Of a stretch of DNA of 64,000 bases, positions 11,201 through 23,920 are shown in pieces. The stretch spans positions 59,413,354 to 59,477,353 of the forward strand of contig CM022953.1 of assembly GCA_012931725.1 (NCBI GenBank), in the 5' to 3' direction. Under the pieces are notes generated by a model, which did not search any database, had not been told where the DNA came from, and worked only from the letters and a program-made list of their open reading frames with translations. The DNA comes from Litsea cubeba (lineage: Eukaryota > Streptophyta > Magnoliopsida > Laurales > Lauraceae). Numbering within the stretch: position 1 is the stretch's first letter; each line of letters starts with the position of its first letter. The position numbers and the translations under genes were made by a program.

Positions 11201-12037
11201 CATCTAAAACTAATCTCACTTGTAAGTTAAAAGGAATGCCTATATCTATGCAAAAAAATCAATATAAAATATATAATCTTATGCGAATTAGGATAGTTGA
11301 CATGATGAGAATCACATCCCACAAGATGTAAACCATTGAATTGCGATCCGTCCATACAGGTAACCTAAAAGATATGGAAACTATCCTCTTTCTATCTTCA
11401 AAGGAGAAATATTCAACAAGAAGATCTGTTACAATACTAAAGTGGCACTTAAAGGGCACCTAATTATTCATTTCCCAACAAGTAAACGTAGCCACTTATT
11501 TAAAAATGTTGTTATTCTACATGCATGCATGACATGTCTATATAACATTCACGCAATGGTGGGATGCTACAAGGTGTATTGTGCTATACATCTAAACTTC
11601 ATATTGCTCCCAAATCCACACAATTGAGCGATTCTAGAATATTTGTCGTATTTATTTATTCATTCGTGCACACTCATATGGTTATGGATGCTGCCTCCTG
11701 AAGGCTCATGTTTCTTGCCTTAATGTTAAAATATGATGAAATGTGATGAATTTTTTTATATGAAAGAGTGGTCATCAAAATTTAAGTGGGATGGCAAACA
11801 TTAGCTAGAGTTCCAGACTTACCAAAGCACTCATGAGAAGTGTCCTCTATGAGTAGGAACCAAGTCAAGCCAGACATTTCTAAAACAAGGTCCAAATCCA
11901 ATCCCTTCTGTACTTTCATATACACGTATCTCTCATGCATGACATATTATATATTATGTCTATATTTAGACTAAGGGGATTTGTAACACAATAAATGCAG
12001 CTGCTAAGCACTGTTAAAGATTGGTGCTCGAGTTGAG
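8267..12037. other. AT-rich intergenic region upstream of the MYB gene
   Basis: The region contains many poly-A/T runs and a CT/CA-rich stretch near 9342-9362. The scattered short ORFs lack recognisable similarity. I see no RNA gene or intact transposon. Confidence 0.6.
11941..11970 (+). promoter_or_regulatory. possible TATA region of the MYB gene
   Basis: TATTATATATTATGTCTATATTTAG lies 70-95 bases before the MYB start codon. In a generally AT-rich region this is only suggestive. Confidence 0.25.
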
Positions 12038-13276
12038 ATGGGCCATCATTGCTGCAGCAAACAGAAGGTTAAGAGAGGCTTATGGTCTCCTGAAGAAGAT
12101 GAGAAGCTGATCAGATACATCACCACTCATGGTCATGGGTGTTGGAGTTCAGTTCCAAAACATGCAGGTTTCCTCCTCCTCCTCCTCCTCCTCCTCCTCC
12201 TCCTCTTCTACTTCTTCTTCTTCTTTTTTTATTGGAAGGGGTCTGATGAGGGATTGCAGGGCTGCAAAGGTGTGGAAAGAGCTGTAGACTTAGATGGATA
12301 AATTACTTGAGGCCAGACCTTAAGAGGGGTTCTTTTTCAGCACAAGAAGAGAGGGTCATCATTGATGTGCATAGGATTCTTGGCAACAGGTTATATATGT
12401 CATTATAACCCCACTTGGATTTCTGTACATTTTCTAGACAGTTGTTCTTTTCTTCACTCTTTTCCCCTGCATTTCCATTACATACTCCATGGTTTTTCTT
12501 CAATATTCAGGTGGGCACAGATTGCAAAGCATCTTCCTGGGAGAACAGACAACGAGGTGAAGAACTTTTGGAATTCATGCATAAAGAAAAAACTGATTGC
12601 TCAAGGGTTGGATCCCAAGACCCATAATCTATTGCCTTCTCACAATAAAAACCATGCATGCAATGTTAGTCAGCTCCACCACCAGTCCTCTACACCTTTC
12701 ACCATCAACTCCCACATGAAAATGGGAGAATCTCACTCCTCAGTAGACATGAACACACCTTTCATTACATTGCCCACACCCCAACCACCACCCCCTCAAC
12801 CTCCTCTTCAGCCTCCTTTGCAGGAGGCCATTCAAATTCCTACTAACTTTCCATATGAAGATCTGAATACTTCCAGTACTAATACCACTCTCTTGTGGAA
12901 CATCAAAGATCAGAGCTCAAATCACCCAATGGATTTCACTAGTACTTCCTTAGAGAACACACCCATTTCTTCTTCATTCAATCCTCTTGAATATGGATAT
13001 ACAGATGAGAATTGCTTGTGGGGCAGTAATGTTCAGCCCTTGGAAGCACAAGCAATGAATCATCATCAACAACAGCTCCAGCACCAGGAGCAGCAACAAC
13101 AGCCCAAGTTGCGCGAAATGGATTTCGATGACAGCAATGAAGAAAAGGGTCAAGACATGGAGACTTCATACAACAAATCCCATTTTGATCTCGAATTCAT
13201 GGAGTCAACCTTGATGCCTTGTTCAATTTATGGCAATACTGGGTCGATGGAGCCACTGGCATGGGACGATTGCTAG
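12038..13276 (+). CDS. R2R3-MYB transcription factor (MYB26/MYB67-like)
   Basis: There are three exons, 12038-12167, 12260-12389 and 12511-13276, with GT-AG introns of 92 and 121 bases, encoding 341 aa. Exon 2 is 130 bp, the standard size for plant R2R3-MYBs. R2 (about residues 13-63) has the spaced tryptophans in LWSPEED, GCWSSVP and LRWINYL. R3 (about 66-114) has the usual first-position Phe (GSFSAQEE), then NRWAQIA and KNFWNS, and the nuclear DNA-binding signature LPGRTDNEVKN. The C-terminus is low complexity: a Pro/Gln stretch, a His/Gln-rich run, an acidic segment and the ending EPLAWDDC. The N-terminus (MGHHCCSKQKVKRG) and ILGNRWAQIAKHLPG resemble regulators of anther and secondary wall thickening of the MYB26 type, but that subgroup call is from memory. 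It is the only host gene I recognise here. Confidence 0.9.
12171..12230 (+). repeat. TCC/TTC microsatellite in MYB intron 1
   Basis: (TCC)n followed by (TTC)n and a T run begins three bases after the 5' splice site GTTTCC and fills most of the 92-base intron. Confidence 0.9.
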
Positions 13277-15197
13277 GGGATGCAGCATAGTTAAGTTAAT
13301 TTCATTGAACTTCAATGCCTAAACTTGTACATGGGTTAACATGATAGGACAATTTGTTGAGCTTAGTTTTCATATTTTCATTTTATTTCCTTTTATCCAT
13401 GAATTCTTTCATGGCCTCCCTTCTACCTTCTCTAAGTTATCTTCTCCCCCAAAAATTTGCTAACTGATGGTAATGAGTATAGCTTAGAAAAGTTCCTTTT
13501 GTTTTTTATTTCCTTCTTATTTTATTCCATAAGAATCTCAAGTGTCTATAAATAGAATAGGTGCTCCTTTAGAAATGGTGGTGGTTGAAAAGATGGCACA
13601 ATGGGCACCACTTCCGTTTGCAATGTGGTGCTTGGCCCTGATCCAATTTCAGATGGTTGTATTGACCTCCAAATAGCACAGTAAAAGTTCTTGCATCTGG
13701 TTAGATGTAAACAGGCCAAGCCAAACTTTGTGCAACTGGAGCTTGGCTTGAAGCCTTCAACTCTGATGGAGTCAAACGGAGAGCCCATCCTCGAGCTGGT
13801 GACAATGCATTAATTACACGCTTAAGCTTGACTCAAACTCATGTATATCTTATGCAATATTTTTTACCATGTATATATTTACTCTTTTTTTTTTCTATAA
13901 TATAATCTCTATTAGTCCCCTCATAAACTACTTTGAGACATCGTCAATAAAGGCAATGATGGCTTGGATTTCCAAAGGAAGGGCCCACATATGTCACATC
14001 ACAAGGTTAGCAACTTCATTATTGTTTTGTCATTTAGAAAAAATGTTCATTTATTATGCTAATGATCACGTTCAGTTTTTTTTATTTCCACGTAAAAATC
14101 AAGTTTTTCTTTTTTTTTTTTTTTCTTGCACATGGGAAGAATGGTAAAGTATCATAGTCCTAAACTAGCCTAATGTAAGTCTTAGGGATCATCCCTAGGG
14201 TCCTTCACCTCAATGGTCCGCCGTAGGCTTTCACCAGTGCTCGGCCACAAGAAACTTCGCTTTTTATGCTCTGCCAGTGCCTCGGTGGATCCCTGATACT
14301 TGTTGTGAGATGGGACGTCCCTTACCACCGGGCTTTCTCAAAGTTCTCAAAAGTAAGTGCTGTTATTCACTAGTAGAGTTAATAGTTAAGTCATTACTAT
14401 ATTTAAGTTTGTACATACATATATAAAAGATAGATGCTCCTGTGAGAGGAAATGTGTGTATATATAGGGTTGTGCTCCGTGTTGACTCTCCTGTAGGGTA
14501 CACTTGAGGCCATGACAATCATGAAGGAGTTGGGCGAGCAAAAGCTCTTAATTGGATCTATATGTTTGTTTGTAACATTTCGAGTCCGTTAGATTTTATC
14601 CTAATCCATTGATCCATGGCATTCAGCTTTAATGGTTTTAGCGGACATCATTTTTTCGGACTTCAAATTCAATCCAATGGTGAGAAACAGATGGGTGAGT
14701 ACGAAATTTAGTCTTTAACAGGGGGAGTGAGTGTAAGGGAGTTAGATTGATTATAAGGGGCCCCACATGCCAAAAAAAGGACTACATTGGGGGTGTTCAT
14801 GTGCCGGGCTGAGAAATATATCCAAGCCCGATCCTTCTTTGATACCATACGCCCAAGCCTTGACTCAGGCGTAAAGTGCCTGGCCTGTCTAAAAATTGTT
14901 AGGCCCTAGCCCGTTCCATTTAGTTAATCTAGCCTTAAGCCCATTTCAAGCCCACTTCAACCTTTTTTTTACTCTATATACCATGCCATAGAATCTAGAG
15001 ACATTTTAATCATTCTAAACCTTTGGACCAAGGCCCTTTAGTTTAACGATTTAGAAGGGATTTTTTTTTTAATCCGATGGTCCAGTCCCATTCGGATGTG
15101 TGCCAAAACATGGCATGTGGCATTCATGGGGGAGGTGATTTGTGAGGAGTTGGATAGATGATAAGTAGACCCAGTTGGGCTCTACAAGTTGTCTCGC
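13277..15197. other. intergenic DNA downstream of MYB
   Basis: The first few hundred bases presumably hold the MYB 3' UTR, but no canonical AATAAA stands out. The rest has short T and A runs and no recognisable gene. Confidence 0.5.
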
Positions 15198-15302
15198 ATA
15201 GTGTGAGACTCATACTATGAGTAAGGGGTGGGGGAGGGGACCTCACATTTGTCCCCCACCCCTTACTCTCATAGTTTCGTGAGAATTACTCTCACAAGAG
15301 CA
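15198..15302. repeat. inverted repeat / foldback hairpin
   Basis: The left arm ACTATGAGTAAGGGGTGGGG (from 15214) is mirrored by CCCCACCCCTTACTCTCATAG (from 15254) with a 2-base bulge and a loop of about 16 bases. Weaker pairing extends the stem outward to GTGTGAGACTCAT and GAGAATTACTCTCAC. Confidence 0.7.
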
Positions 15303-15309
15303 TCTTCAT

Positions 15310-15330
15310 ATATATATATATATATATATT
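15310..15330. repeat. (TA)n microsatellite
   Basis: This uninterrupted TA run lies immediately left of the possible TIR element at 15337. Confidence 0.9.
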
Positions 15331-15336
15331 TGTATG

Positions 15337-15705
15337 TATATATATAGAGTAAGGCTCTCCTAAGCTCGAGCTTAGGATAAGATTTCATAAGCTCATACTT
15401 GTGGGGCCCACCTTTGGTCCAACCAAATAGACCAAGCATATGACCCCCTTAAATTGTGCATGTCCAACTTTCGGTCAGATCCGAAGTTATCAGACCGTTG
15501 GATCGACTATGTATCGATCCGAATGGACTATTAACCATTAAACTTTTGGACCCATATGGAAATGATAGAAATCATGGTTCGGGCTGATTTTATGCAGAGA
15601 AGAGGATCCCAGAGAGTTCTTGAAATCCCCCCATCCCCACCCCATCCTCATGTGTGTCCATAGATGGGCCCCACCACACACTTGAGCTTAGGAGATTGGC
15701 TCCAT

Positions 15706-15707
<2 letters not shown>
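15337..15707. mobile_element. possible small TIR (MITE-like) element
   Basis: The left end carries CTCCTAAGCTCGAGCTTAGG and the right end carries GAGCTTAGGAGATTGG, giving an 11-bp perfect inverted match CTCCTAAGCTC with looser similarity outside. Both sides abut TA-rich microsatellites, so a TA-type target site is possible but cannot be separated from the repeats. There is no coding capacity. Confidence 0.4.
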
Positions 15708-15750
<43 letters not shown>

Positions 15751-15751
15751 G
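15708..15751. repeat. (TA)n(GA)n microsatellite
   Basis: About eight TA units are followed directly by about fourteen GA units. Confidence 0.9.
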
Positions 15752-16609
15752 GTCTAGTGATGTGGTGGGCATGTGAACAAAGTTTCTAAGGTCCTCTTGG
15801 ATTTGTGTCAACAATAAATGGCGGGGTGGTTGATAATCATGAGGGTTGCATATGTGAAAAAAAAAAAAAAAAAACCTATCCAATCATCCTAACTCCCTTC
15901 ACCTTAATAGCACACATTTGCAATGTTTGAGGTAAAGATACCTCATTGAACATATCAAACCAAAATGGACCGGGTTATTTTTGTTACATGCCTAACTTCC
16001 ATCAAGATCTATCAATGCTCTCCTCTTCATGGTTAGCACACATGTAGGATGGCCTTATAAACTTTATTTGCTCGCGTATCATACACAGGGGAGGACTTAC
16101 ATGTAGGCCTAGGGGGCCATGGCCCCCCTTAAGTTCTCAAATTTTTATCTTTTACCACTAAATTTTTTATTTTGACCCCTAAATTGTTAAATAAACTTTT
16201 TAATAATTTTCCTTTGGCCCCTACTAGATCCGTTTTCTGGGTCCGCCTCAGATCATACAATCTCACTAGACTATTTTTTTAAAGCCAACCCATTAGATGG
16301 TGCGCGCGGTCAGCGTGATGAAGCGTGTATAGTCCACCTTGGGCATCATGACAATCACGGTGGAGGTTAGTCTCACCCCCGAAATCCAAATGCATCAAAT
16401 CCCAAATTTCAAGACGCGAGCTCATACAAACATTAGCATGAGTCAAATTATCAAAGCGAATTTTTTTATAACATCCATAGATAAACAGAGCAAATTGAAT
16501 AATCATTATTTAATTCAAATTAAATCTTTAAGCTCCAAAGCTAAATGTGTTGACTTATATGGCTCCATAGAAGCCGGTATTATTGAGTGCCTAGGTTAAT
16601 AGTCTCAGT
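15752..16609. other. intergenic DNA
   Basis: The region holds an 18-base A run near 15858 and a stretch near 16085-16250 with CCATGGCCCCCC and GGGTCCGCCTCAG that looks like worn transposon sequence. I could not define its ends. Confidence 0.4.
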
Positions 16610-16860
16610 TGACCGGGCTCCTGCACCGCCCTTGGTCTATTGGGATTAGGAGTTGGTCTGTTTTGAGTGTACTAGAGTTTGGGCATGATATTATAAATAA
16701 AGGAAAAGCCTCTGTGATGTAAGCTTTTTTGATTGCATAGTGAGAAATTCTCCATGTCTTTTCCCGTGGAGGCCAAAGGCCGAACTACGTAAATCCTATG
16801 TCTCATGTGCGTGCTTGCTTGTTTTTGCGTGTTCTTAGTCCCTAGATCACAACAGATTGA
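16610..16860 (+). mobile_element. probable Copia LTR remnant
   Basis: A TATA-like ATTATAAATAAAGG is followed by a segment with CCGTGGAGGCCAAAGGCCG and AACTACGTAAATCC. This resembles the R-U5 motif (GTGGA...GCCGAACCACGTAAAT) of many plant Copia LTRs. No second LTR or coding region was found nearby, so this is a fragment or a very degraded solo LTR. Confidence 0.4.
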
Positions 16861-17351
16861 AACAAACCACTTAATTAAATCGGTATTACATTACCATAAG
16901 ATTTTAATTGAAATAACATAAATAAAGCGTCTCTCTCTCTATAAAAAGCTAAATAAATTCTCAAAGGGGAGGATTTGTGTAGCTTTTTTCCCCCTTGAAG
17001 TTCCTCCTGCGGTTATTCTTCCACTTTCGTAGTTTATATTATCATTGTCAAAATGCTCATGGCTCATGACAAGTTAGGCATCAAATCAACTAACCGAAGT
17101 CTCAAAATAAATCAGTGGAATTGGATAATTAGCAAAGATATGGTTCATGACAACTAATTAGACTTATCGAACGAATGGCGAAGCTAAAACAAGATAACAC
17201 AGTCATATAAGTAGAACAAATATCCAAATATGGCACACTACAAGTGTTGTCAATGATCACCCAATTGACCAGATGTTGGAGATCATCCCCCAATTAGATA
17301 TTCAAGTCACTCTCCCAACTAGACATTGGAAAGCCTCTTACCACAATGGTA

Positions 17352-17473
17352 AGAGGCCTCAGCTCTCACTTGGCTACCCTAGGTATGCGTCAGCTCTCAC
17401 TTGGCTACCCTAGGTATGCCTCAGCTCTCACTTGGCTACCCTAGGTATGCCTCACTTGGCTACCCTAAGCATG
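17352..17473 (+). repeat. 31-bp tandem repeat, about 3.5 copies
   Basis: The unit TCAGCTCTCACTTGGCTACC plus CTAGGTATGC(C/G) recurs head to tail. The final unit lacks the TCAGCT start. Confidence 0.85.
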
Positions 17474-17849
17474 CCACCTTTCATCGCTCGAGAGCTCCCT
17501 TTACCTCACCTAAGGGTCCATTTACCTCACCCCTCACCCGATGTCTTCTTCCCTCACCAAAGGACTCTTCTATTAGCATGGTTTCAATGAATCTCCCAGC
17601 CCCATAGCTGGTTACCAAAAATATTAAAAAAGAGAAAAGGAAAACTAGGCATTGTAAATCACCTTGCTTACCAGTCTTGACCGATGCCCACCCCACCGAC
17701 AGGGCATCGAAAGAAAAATATAGTAGCCGGTTACACTCATGGTAAATCCCAATGCCAAGCAACATTAATCCGTATGTAATCTCAAAAACCTAGCTGCAGA
17801 ATATACAAAAGTAGGCAGGCACATGGTCCATACACCCATGTCCAAGAAG

Positions 17850-18338
17850 CATAGTTCTTAATTTCGTTTCAGATCCGATTTCGGTATGGCCTCTAAAATG
17901 AAATATTTTGGCCAAATCGAAATTTTGGTGAAGCATTTTAGAGTCATGTTTTGGAAAATATATATATATTAGAAAAATAAAAAATATTAAAAATATAATT
18001 ATGCATTTAATCCATTATGATAAAATAATTATATAACTTATAAGTATAAGATTTAAGCACATTCCTTTCCATGATAAAGTTTAAATAAAATTTTCATAAT
18101 AATAAAAGTTAATGACAATTAAGATTGAAGTTTAAATATTCCCCACAACATTTCGACCATTTGGGAATTTCAGAAGTTTCGTCCATTTCGATCAGTTTCG
18201 GTTGAAGCTCATGTTTACGGCTGAAATTGACCAAAAGTCAAGAGAAAAAATCCATGCTATGCATTTCGTTTCAGCTTCATGAATGAAACGAAAAGTTTCG
18301 GCCATTTCAATTGAGAAGAAGCGAAATTGATAACTATG
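17850..18338. mobile_element. 489-bp non-autonomous TIR element (MITE) with 8-bp TSD
   Basis: The left end reads CATAGTTCTTAATTTCG and the right end, reversed, reads CATAGTTATCAATTTCG, so the terminal inverted repeat has 15 of 17 matches. It is flanked by a perfect 8-bp duplication CCAAGAAG (17842-17849 and 18339-18346). TIRs plus an 8-bp duplication point to the hAT class. The interior is AT-rich, non-coding, and repeats TTTCG-type motifs near both ends. Confidence 0.75.
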
Positions 18339-18346
18339 CCAAGAAG

Positions 18347-19361
18347 GCACCATCACAGTATCGTTGTTCTCGCCTATCACATGATACTGTCCAAACATAT
18401 AATCAATAGATGAAAAGAATCGGTCTAAAATGAGCTTATGTTGCAATTACCTGGATTACAATTTTGTCAAAATCATAGCACATAATTTCTGACAGAATTT
18501 CAATCACATAAATGGATTGAATGTTCTTCACGGTTTTGATCTAATCGCACGGTCCTAACAAGATCTTCAATTTAATAGGGACCGAATCCGATAATTATTG
18601 GACTAAGCGAAGAATTGAGTTTAAACATATCTATTCGTTTGGAATTCGTAAACTATATATATTACCTAATTTTTATTGTTTGATTTAATTAGGCGATCTT
18701 CACAAACTTCTTAAAAATCTCGATCTAAAATTCCGATCATGTTAAATCTAGGTTATGTCGTATGATTATTTCGTATCATATGGACGTTTGGGATTTTCCA
18801 ATGCATGTTTGATTATTAAACAATACTTATGTATAGTTTGATACATGATTTTTTTTTTTTTTTTGGGGGGGGGGAGTGAAGTCTGATTCTTTAAAAGATT
18901 ATAAAGTGTAATTAGGAACTAGTTGATATCTGAGAATGATGTGATTAAGTGCTGATCAGATTCAATTCCAGGTGTTTGATGAAATTCTGTCAGTGTATGT
19001 ATGTTAATTTTGTGTATAAAACAAGTTGGAAGAAGGATAAAATAAAGTATCCATATACCTGATGTGAGAATGGTTTTTTAACTGTTCATTTCATGCTATA
19101 ATGTGTGTGTTAAGATTAGCAAATAAGTCTCAAGTGGTTTCATGGAGTTCTGAGCAGTCAACCGAAAATGAAGTAAACTTTAAGTAAAACAGAATTTACA
19201 GAACATATCTAAAACATATAAGCTAAATTTCCACATTTTAGTTAGTTTTACAATAGTACGAATTTGTGCAAAGTGGATTTGAAACAAGAAAGTTCGCTTG
19301 ACATCATAAAACTGGTCAACAAGGTCATTTTAATGCTGTTGAAAAACATGGTTCTAGTAAG
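18347..19361. other. intergenic DNA left of Copia element E
   Basis: The stretch is AT-rich with a T17G9 run near 18848-18873. No gene was seen. Confidence 0.6.
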
Positions 19362-21124
19362 TGTTGGAAATAGGGTGGGCCTCTAGGATAGGTTTCAAAA
19401 ATTTTTGACCCACTTGATGCAGGGATCAACTATCTAGAAGGCTATAAAACCCAATCCAAGATCCAAGTCCTCAATCTCAGCCATCATGATCAGTAAAACA
19501 ATCTATCTAGATGATAGAAACAGCAATTAATAAGCAACAAATAAATCTACAACATGCAAGGAAGTAGATTATACCTTTGGAGCTCGGTTGTGCTCTAATG
19601 GAGAAGTTGTGTCTTTCTTTGATGATGAAACGCTTTCACTAATCAAATAGGAATCTCCAAGACCTCTTGATCTTCTACGCTATGACCCGTATCAGATTCT
19701 CCTTTTTCTCAAGAAGATGGTGGGATCTCCAATAGAAAACTACTAGGAACTCTAGGGAGGAACTAGAAAGAGAATTAGAAGAGGGAGAGAAGAAGGGGCA
19801 TGCGCAACTCTTGCACAAAGGGGCCTTGGGCGTGAATCCCTATGCTAGGATAGTGCATGGACGTCCAGGCCTCTTCTCCTCTATTTATAGCTTTTGCAAG
19901 TTGCCTCCTCTTTAATAATTACAATAGAAGTCTTACTTCCATTAATTAGTAACTTACTATATCATAATTAGAAGTCTCACTTCAAATATGATTAGTAACT
20001 TTCCAATTCCTTTCTAATTAAAATAGAATTCTCACTTCTACTAAAATTAGTAAGTATACTATTACCACTATTAGAAGTCTCACTTCAAATAGAAATAGTA
20101 ACTTTCCTTTTAGAGTTCAACTAGAATTAGATACTTTCTAATAATTTGGCTAGCGTGGGGACCACTAGGGATTCCTTAGAAAGCTGGCTCCAACTGGGAC
20201 ACGCGACCCCACATCTCATGTGTAATCTAGGCACACAGTTAATTGCAAATAACTCCACTATATAAATCCAATTGAACTCCAGTCTTAGGAATATTACATA
20301 GAAGACCCTAAACTTCCACATTACCATAAGTAGACCCCTCTATCAATATCCATGGATCAATTGGACATGTCTTCCAAGCTAGATCAATATCTTATTGTCC
20401 TTGAGCCCCAATTAATTATAATGATCATAGGTACCTTTCCAATTAACTCTTAATCGGAATGGGTGCGCACTTACCAATGATAAATCCATTAATTGGTACA
20501 AGGGGATATTAAAGATAGATTCCATCTTGACCATTGAATGTTCCCACAGTTCTACTACCACGTACCCAAATCACCGAGGTGTTGACCTACAGTTGGCCTC
20601 ACTCATTGGTGACTCAAAGCAAATGAATAGATAGAAACTTGAGTTCATTAATGTCTCGGGATTGAGAGCCTATTGCTAGGGTTATGAGAGCAGACCTTAA
20701 AGTAAAGACAGTGTTTGTAAGGTGTTTCTCCTGGTCCTTCAATACATCCAATGTACCAGCACTATGATCCAGAATCTTACATTCTGATGATCGAGACAAA
20801 TCACACTATCTCATAGTGATAAAAGTGCTGCAACCTTGTCAGTATGAGATGTCCAGTCTCATCACTGGTTGTGAAGATATTTAAGTATAAGATTTGTCAC
20901 ACATGTCTCCCGTATGTGGATCTCATCCATACACATGTGTTACATCTAATATACTTGTGGACTCCGATTCATCTCATGAACCATCATGTCATTCGTATTG
21001 GTTATGTGCATATGTATAATAAATCACCATTCATCTCATGAAAAGTAAGCATGAATATATGAATAAATAAAGAATTTAATCAATTTATTATATCATCTAC
21101 TGGATTGAGTCCATAAAACTAGCA
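19362..21124 (-). repeat. 3' LTR of Copia element E
   Basis: The plus strand starts TGTTGGAAATAGGGTGGGCC and ends CCATAAAACTAGCA. The TATA box CTATAAATAG is on the minus strand near 19886. It differs from the other LTR by scattered substitutions and small indels. Confidence 0.93.
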
Positions 21125-21359
21125 ATCTCCCACTTGGGCTCAATGCTAGTTAGAGTTGCATCTCGTGCACATCCCTTTTACATCCTGCTCAAAGACTTTT
21201 ATAGTCAAAGGCTTAGTAAAGGGATCAACCAGATTGTCTACAGAGGCTATCTTGGTGATCGTACATCACCTCTTTGCACAATCTATCTGACCATGTATAA
21301 CTTCCTCTGTACATGCTTTTTGGCTCTTGGGTTCCTTGGACTTAGCGACTGCCCTACTG

Positions 21360-21560
21360 TTATCACAGTAAACTGTGAGCGGCTGTCCTGCTAAAAGTAT
21401 CACTCCAAGTTCCATAAGGAATCTTTTTAGCCAATCTACTTCCGTAGTTGCTTCTCAAGTTGCTACAACATAAGCACATACCCAGAAGTTGATTTCCTGG
21501 AATCCTGATCTGTCTAGAAGTCAGAATCTATGTAACCAACTGGAATCAACTCATCACTAC
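21360..21560 (-). pseudogene. Copia RNase H remnant
   Basis: Minus-strand fragments read as GYIDSDF and EATTEVDWLKRFL-like blocks, the typical end of Copia pol. Stops and shifts interrupt them. Confidence 0.6.
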
Positions 21561-21868
21561 TGTAACTCAACATGTGATCTCTAGTTCTTCTCAAGTATTT
21601 GAGAACACATCTTACAACAGTCAATGATAAAGACCTGGGCTAGACTTATATCTGCTGACTAGGCGCACTGCGTGACAGATATCCGGTCTAGTACAAAGCA
21701 TAGCTTACCGTACCAGAACCTTATCTATGTACACATCATTGGGATAAGCCTATCATCCTATTTTTCCAATCTCAATGGAAATTTATCCTTAGGATGTACC
21801 TGGCTTCTCCAAAGTCCTTTATTATCAGAAGTCTTAGCCAACCAAAACTTTTACTGTTGACGATATCC

Positions 21869-22350
21869 CTACGTCACTCCTTGGGAGAATGATGTCGTCG
21901 ACATATAATACCAGAAAAAACTACCATGCCTTCTTGACTTTTCATTTACACATGACTTATCCGGATTCTGACAAAAATCAAATGACTTGATTTCCTTGTC
22001 AAGGCGGATGTTCCTGTTTCGGGATACCTGCTTTAATCCATAAATGGACTTATGCAGCCTGCAAACTCTTTGCACTTGGTTATTAGCTATAGAACCATCT
22101 GACTACATCATATAGATGTTTTCCTCAAGATTGCCGTCATGAGACGCTGCCTTGACATCCATTTGCCAAATCTCGTTACCGAGATGAACCGCAATGGATA
22201 AGAGTATCTAGATGGAACTCTTCCATCTGGCTCTCCTTTTGCTTTTGTAGACTCACTTGCACCCAATAGGTTTGCTATTGGTAGGCAAGTCCACAAGTAT
22301 CCAGACCTAATTAGAATACAAGGACTCTACCTCAGCTTTTATAGCATCTA
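21869..22350 (-). pseudogene. Copia reverse transcriptase remnant
   Basis: The ORF ending at 21869 encodes KSIYGLKQVSRNRNIRLDKEIKSF, the conserved Copia RT block K.lYGLKQ. It is followed by WYYMSTTSF at the place of the YVDD active site, which is therefore lost. Flanking frames contain further RT fragments with stops. Confidence 0.85.
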
Positions 22351-22949
22351 ACCAACGTCCCAAAACTATGTCATTAACTGCTTTATCATAGTTACAGAGA
22401 TCTTGTTCTGGTTACACCGGGATTGCCTTGTAAGACTTTCCCTAGACCAAGAACTTGTCAAGGGTCCTGACAATACTCCCACTGCGACAAGGCACTTGTG
22501 TAACTACTGGGTCTAGTATGGGCGGATTTTCTTAAAGTTTGGTTATTCTTGGATTTGGAATTGTTCTTTCTTGAATTTCTTCTAAGATAACCATTTCTAA
22601 AGATTTCCAGTTAATCTTATAATCTCCCTCCAGAAATCCGCATTGGTGCTGCGAAGCACTTTTTTGCTCTCTGGGATTATAGAGCAACCAACCTTTAGTT
22701 CCTTTTTGGGATAGGATATAAACATATATACTTCCGACTTCGATTCCAACTAATCCGTCTTATCCTTCAGCACGTGTGCCGGACAACCCTTAAAACGTTG
22801 TAGACTAGGCTTTCGCCCTGTCCATAACTCCTTGGGAGTCTCAAGTATAGACTTAGATGGAATAAGGTTTAGTATATATATTTCAGTTTCCATATCCCAA
22901 AATATAGGTAATCCGTAGAAACTCAATCATAGACTTGATCATATCTAAA

Positions 22950-23370
22950 AGAGTCTTGTTCTTTCTTTCTACTACTCCGTTTTGTTGAGGCAAACCAGGA
23001 GCAGACTACTGGGATCAAATCCCATTTTCTGATAAGTATCCCATAAAATTAGCGGAGAGATATTCGCCTTATCGATCTCATCAAAGAGTATTTATACTTT
23101 TACCTAATTGCTTTTCCGCTTCCGCTCGAAACTCTTTGAACTATTCAAAAATCTCGGACTTGCGGTGCATAAGGTATATGTATCCATATTTTGAGTAATC
23201 ATCGGTGAAAGTGATGAAATACTCGTATCAATCTCTCGCTCTAATATTATGGGTCCATACACATCAGTATACACTAACTCCAATAAATCTTTAGCCCTAC
23301 TGCCCTTAGATGAATAAGGATCATTTGATCATCTTACCTTCCAGACAAGACTTGCAGACAGGCATTGGTT
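22950..23370 (-). pseudogene. Copia GAG-pre-integrase and integrase remnant
   Basis: The minus strand near 23366-23325 reads MPVCKSCLEGKM, the C-x2-C motif of the GAG-pre-integrase domain. Near 23000-22965 it reads PGLPQQNGVVER, the integrase PQQNG block. No single frame connects them. Confidence 0.75.
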
Positions 23371-23920
23371 CTACCACCAATGAAGGCAAGATACCATCTT
23401 TCACTAGCCTGTCAATCCTGTTTAGGTTTATATGATCTAGCCTCTTGGGTGCCAAAAGTTTCTTGGATTAGATGAAGGTAACTACCTCTTTAAATGACGG
23501 TCTATTATTAACATCTATGTCATGTATCTCATACATTGTGGGAGTTAACAAATAAAATCCATTGATTACCTTGCCAGAATATATAAGAGTACCGCTCAAC
23601 TTTAAGACAATTTAATTACAAAAGTAACAGAATAACTCTTATTCATCATATTAGATAATTAAGATTCCGTCTTAAAACGGTACATATAATTTATCTGACA
23701 AAATCAACTTAATATTTGAAAGCAACTAAGTTATTACTTCTACTGACACTGCTTCTCTGCCTTAGCTTCCGATCCCAGGTTAATACTGATTTCCCCGTTA
23801 TTAATCCTCCTGGTTACCTGTAACTCCTACAACATATTACTGATGTAATTAGTTGCACCAAAGTCTACAAACCAAGATTCTGAAGTACTAGTTGAAAAAC
23901 TATCTTCAGAAACAAATGAC

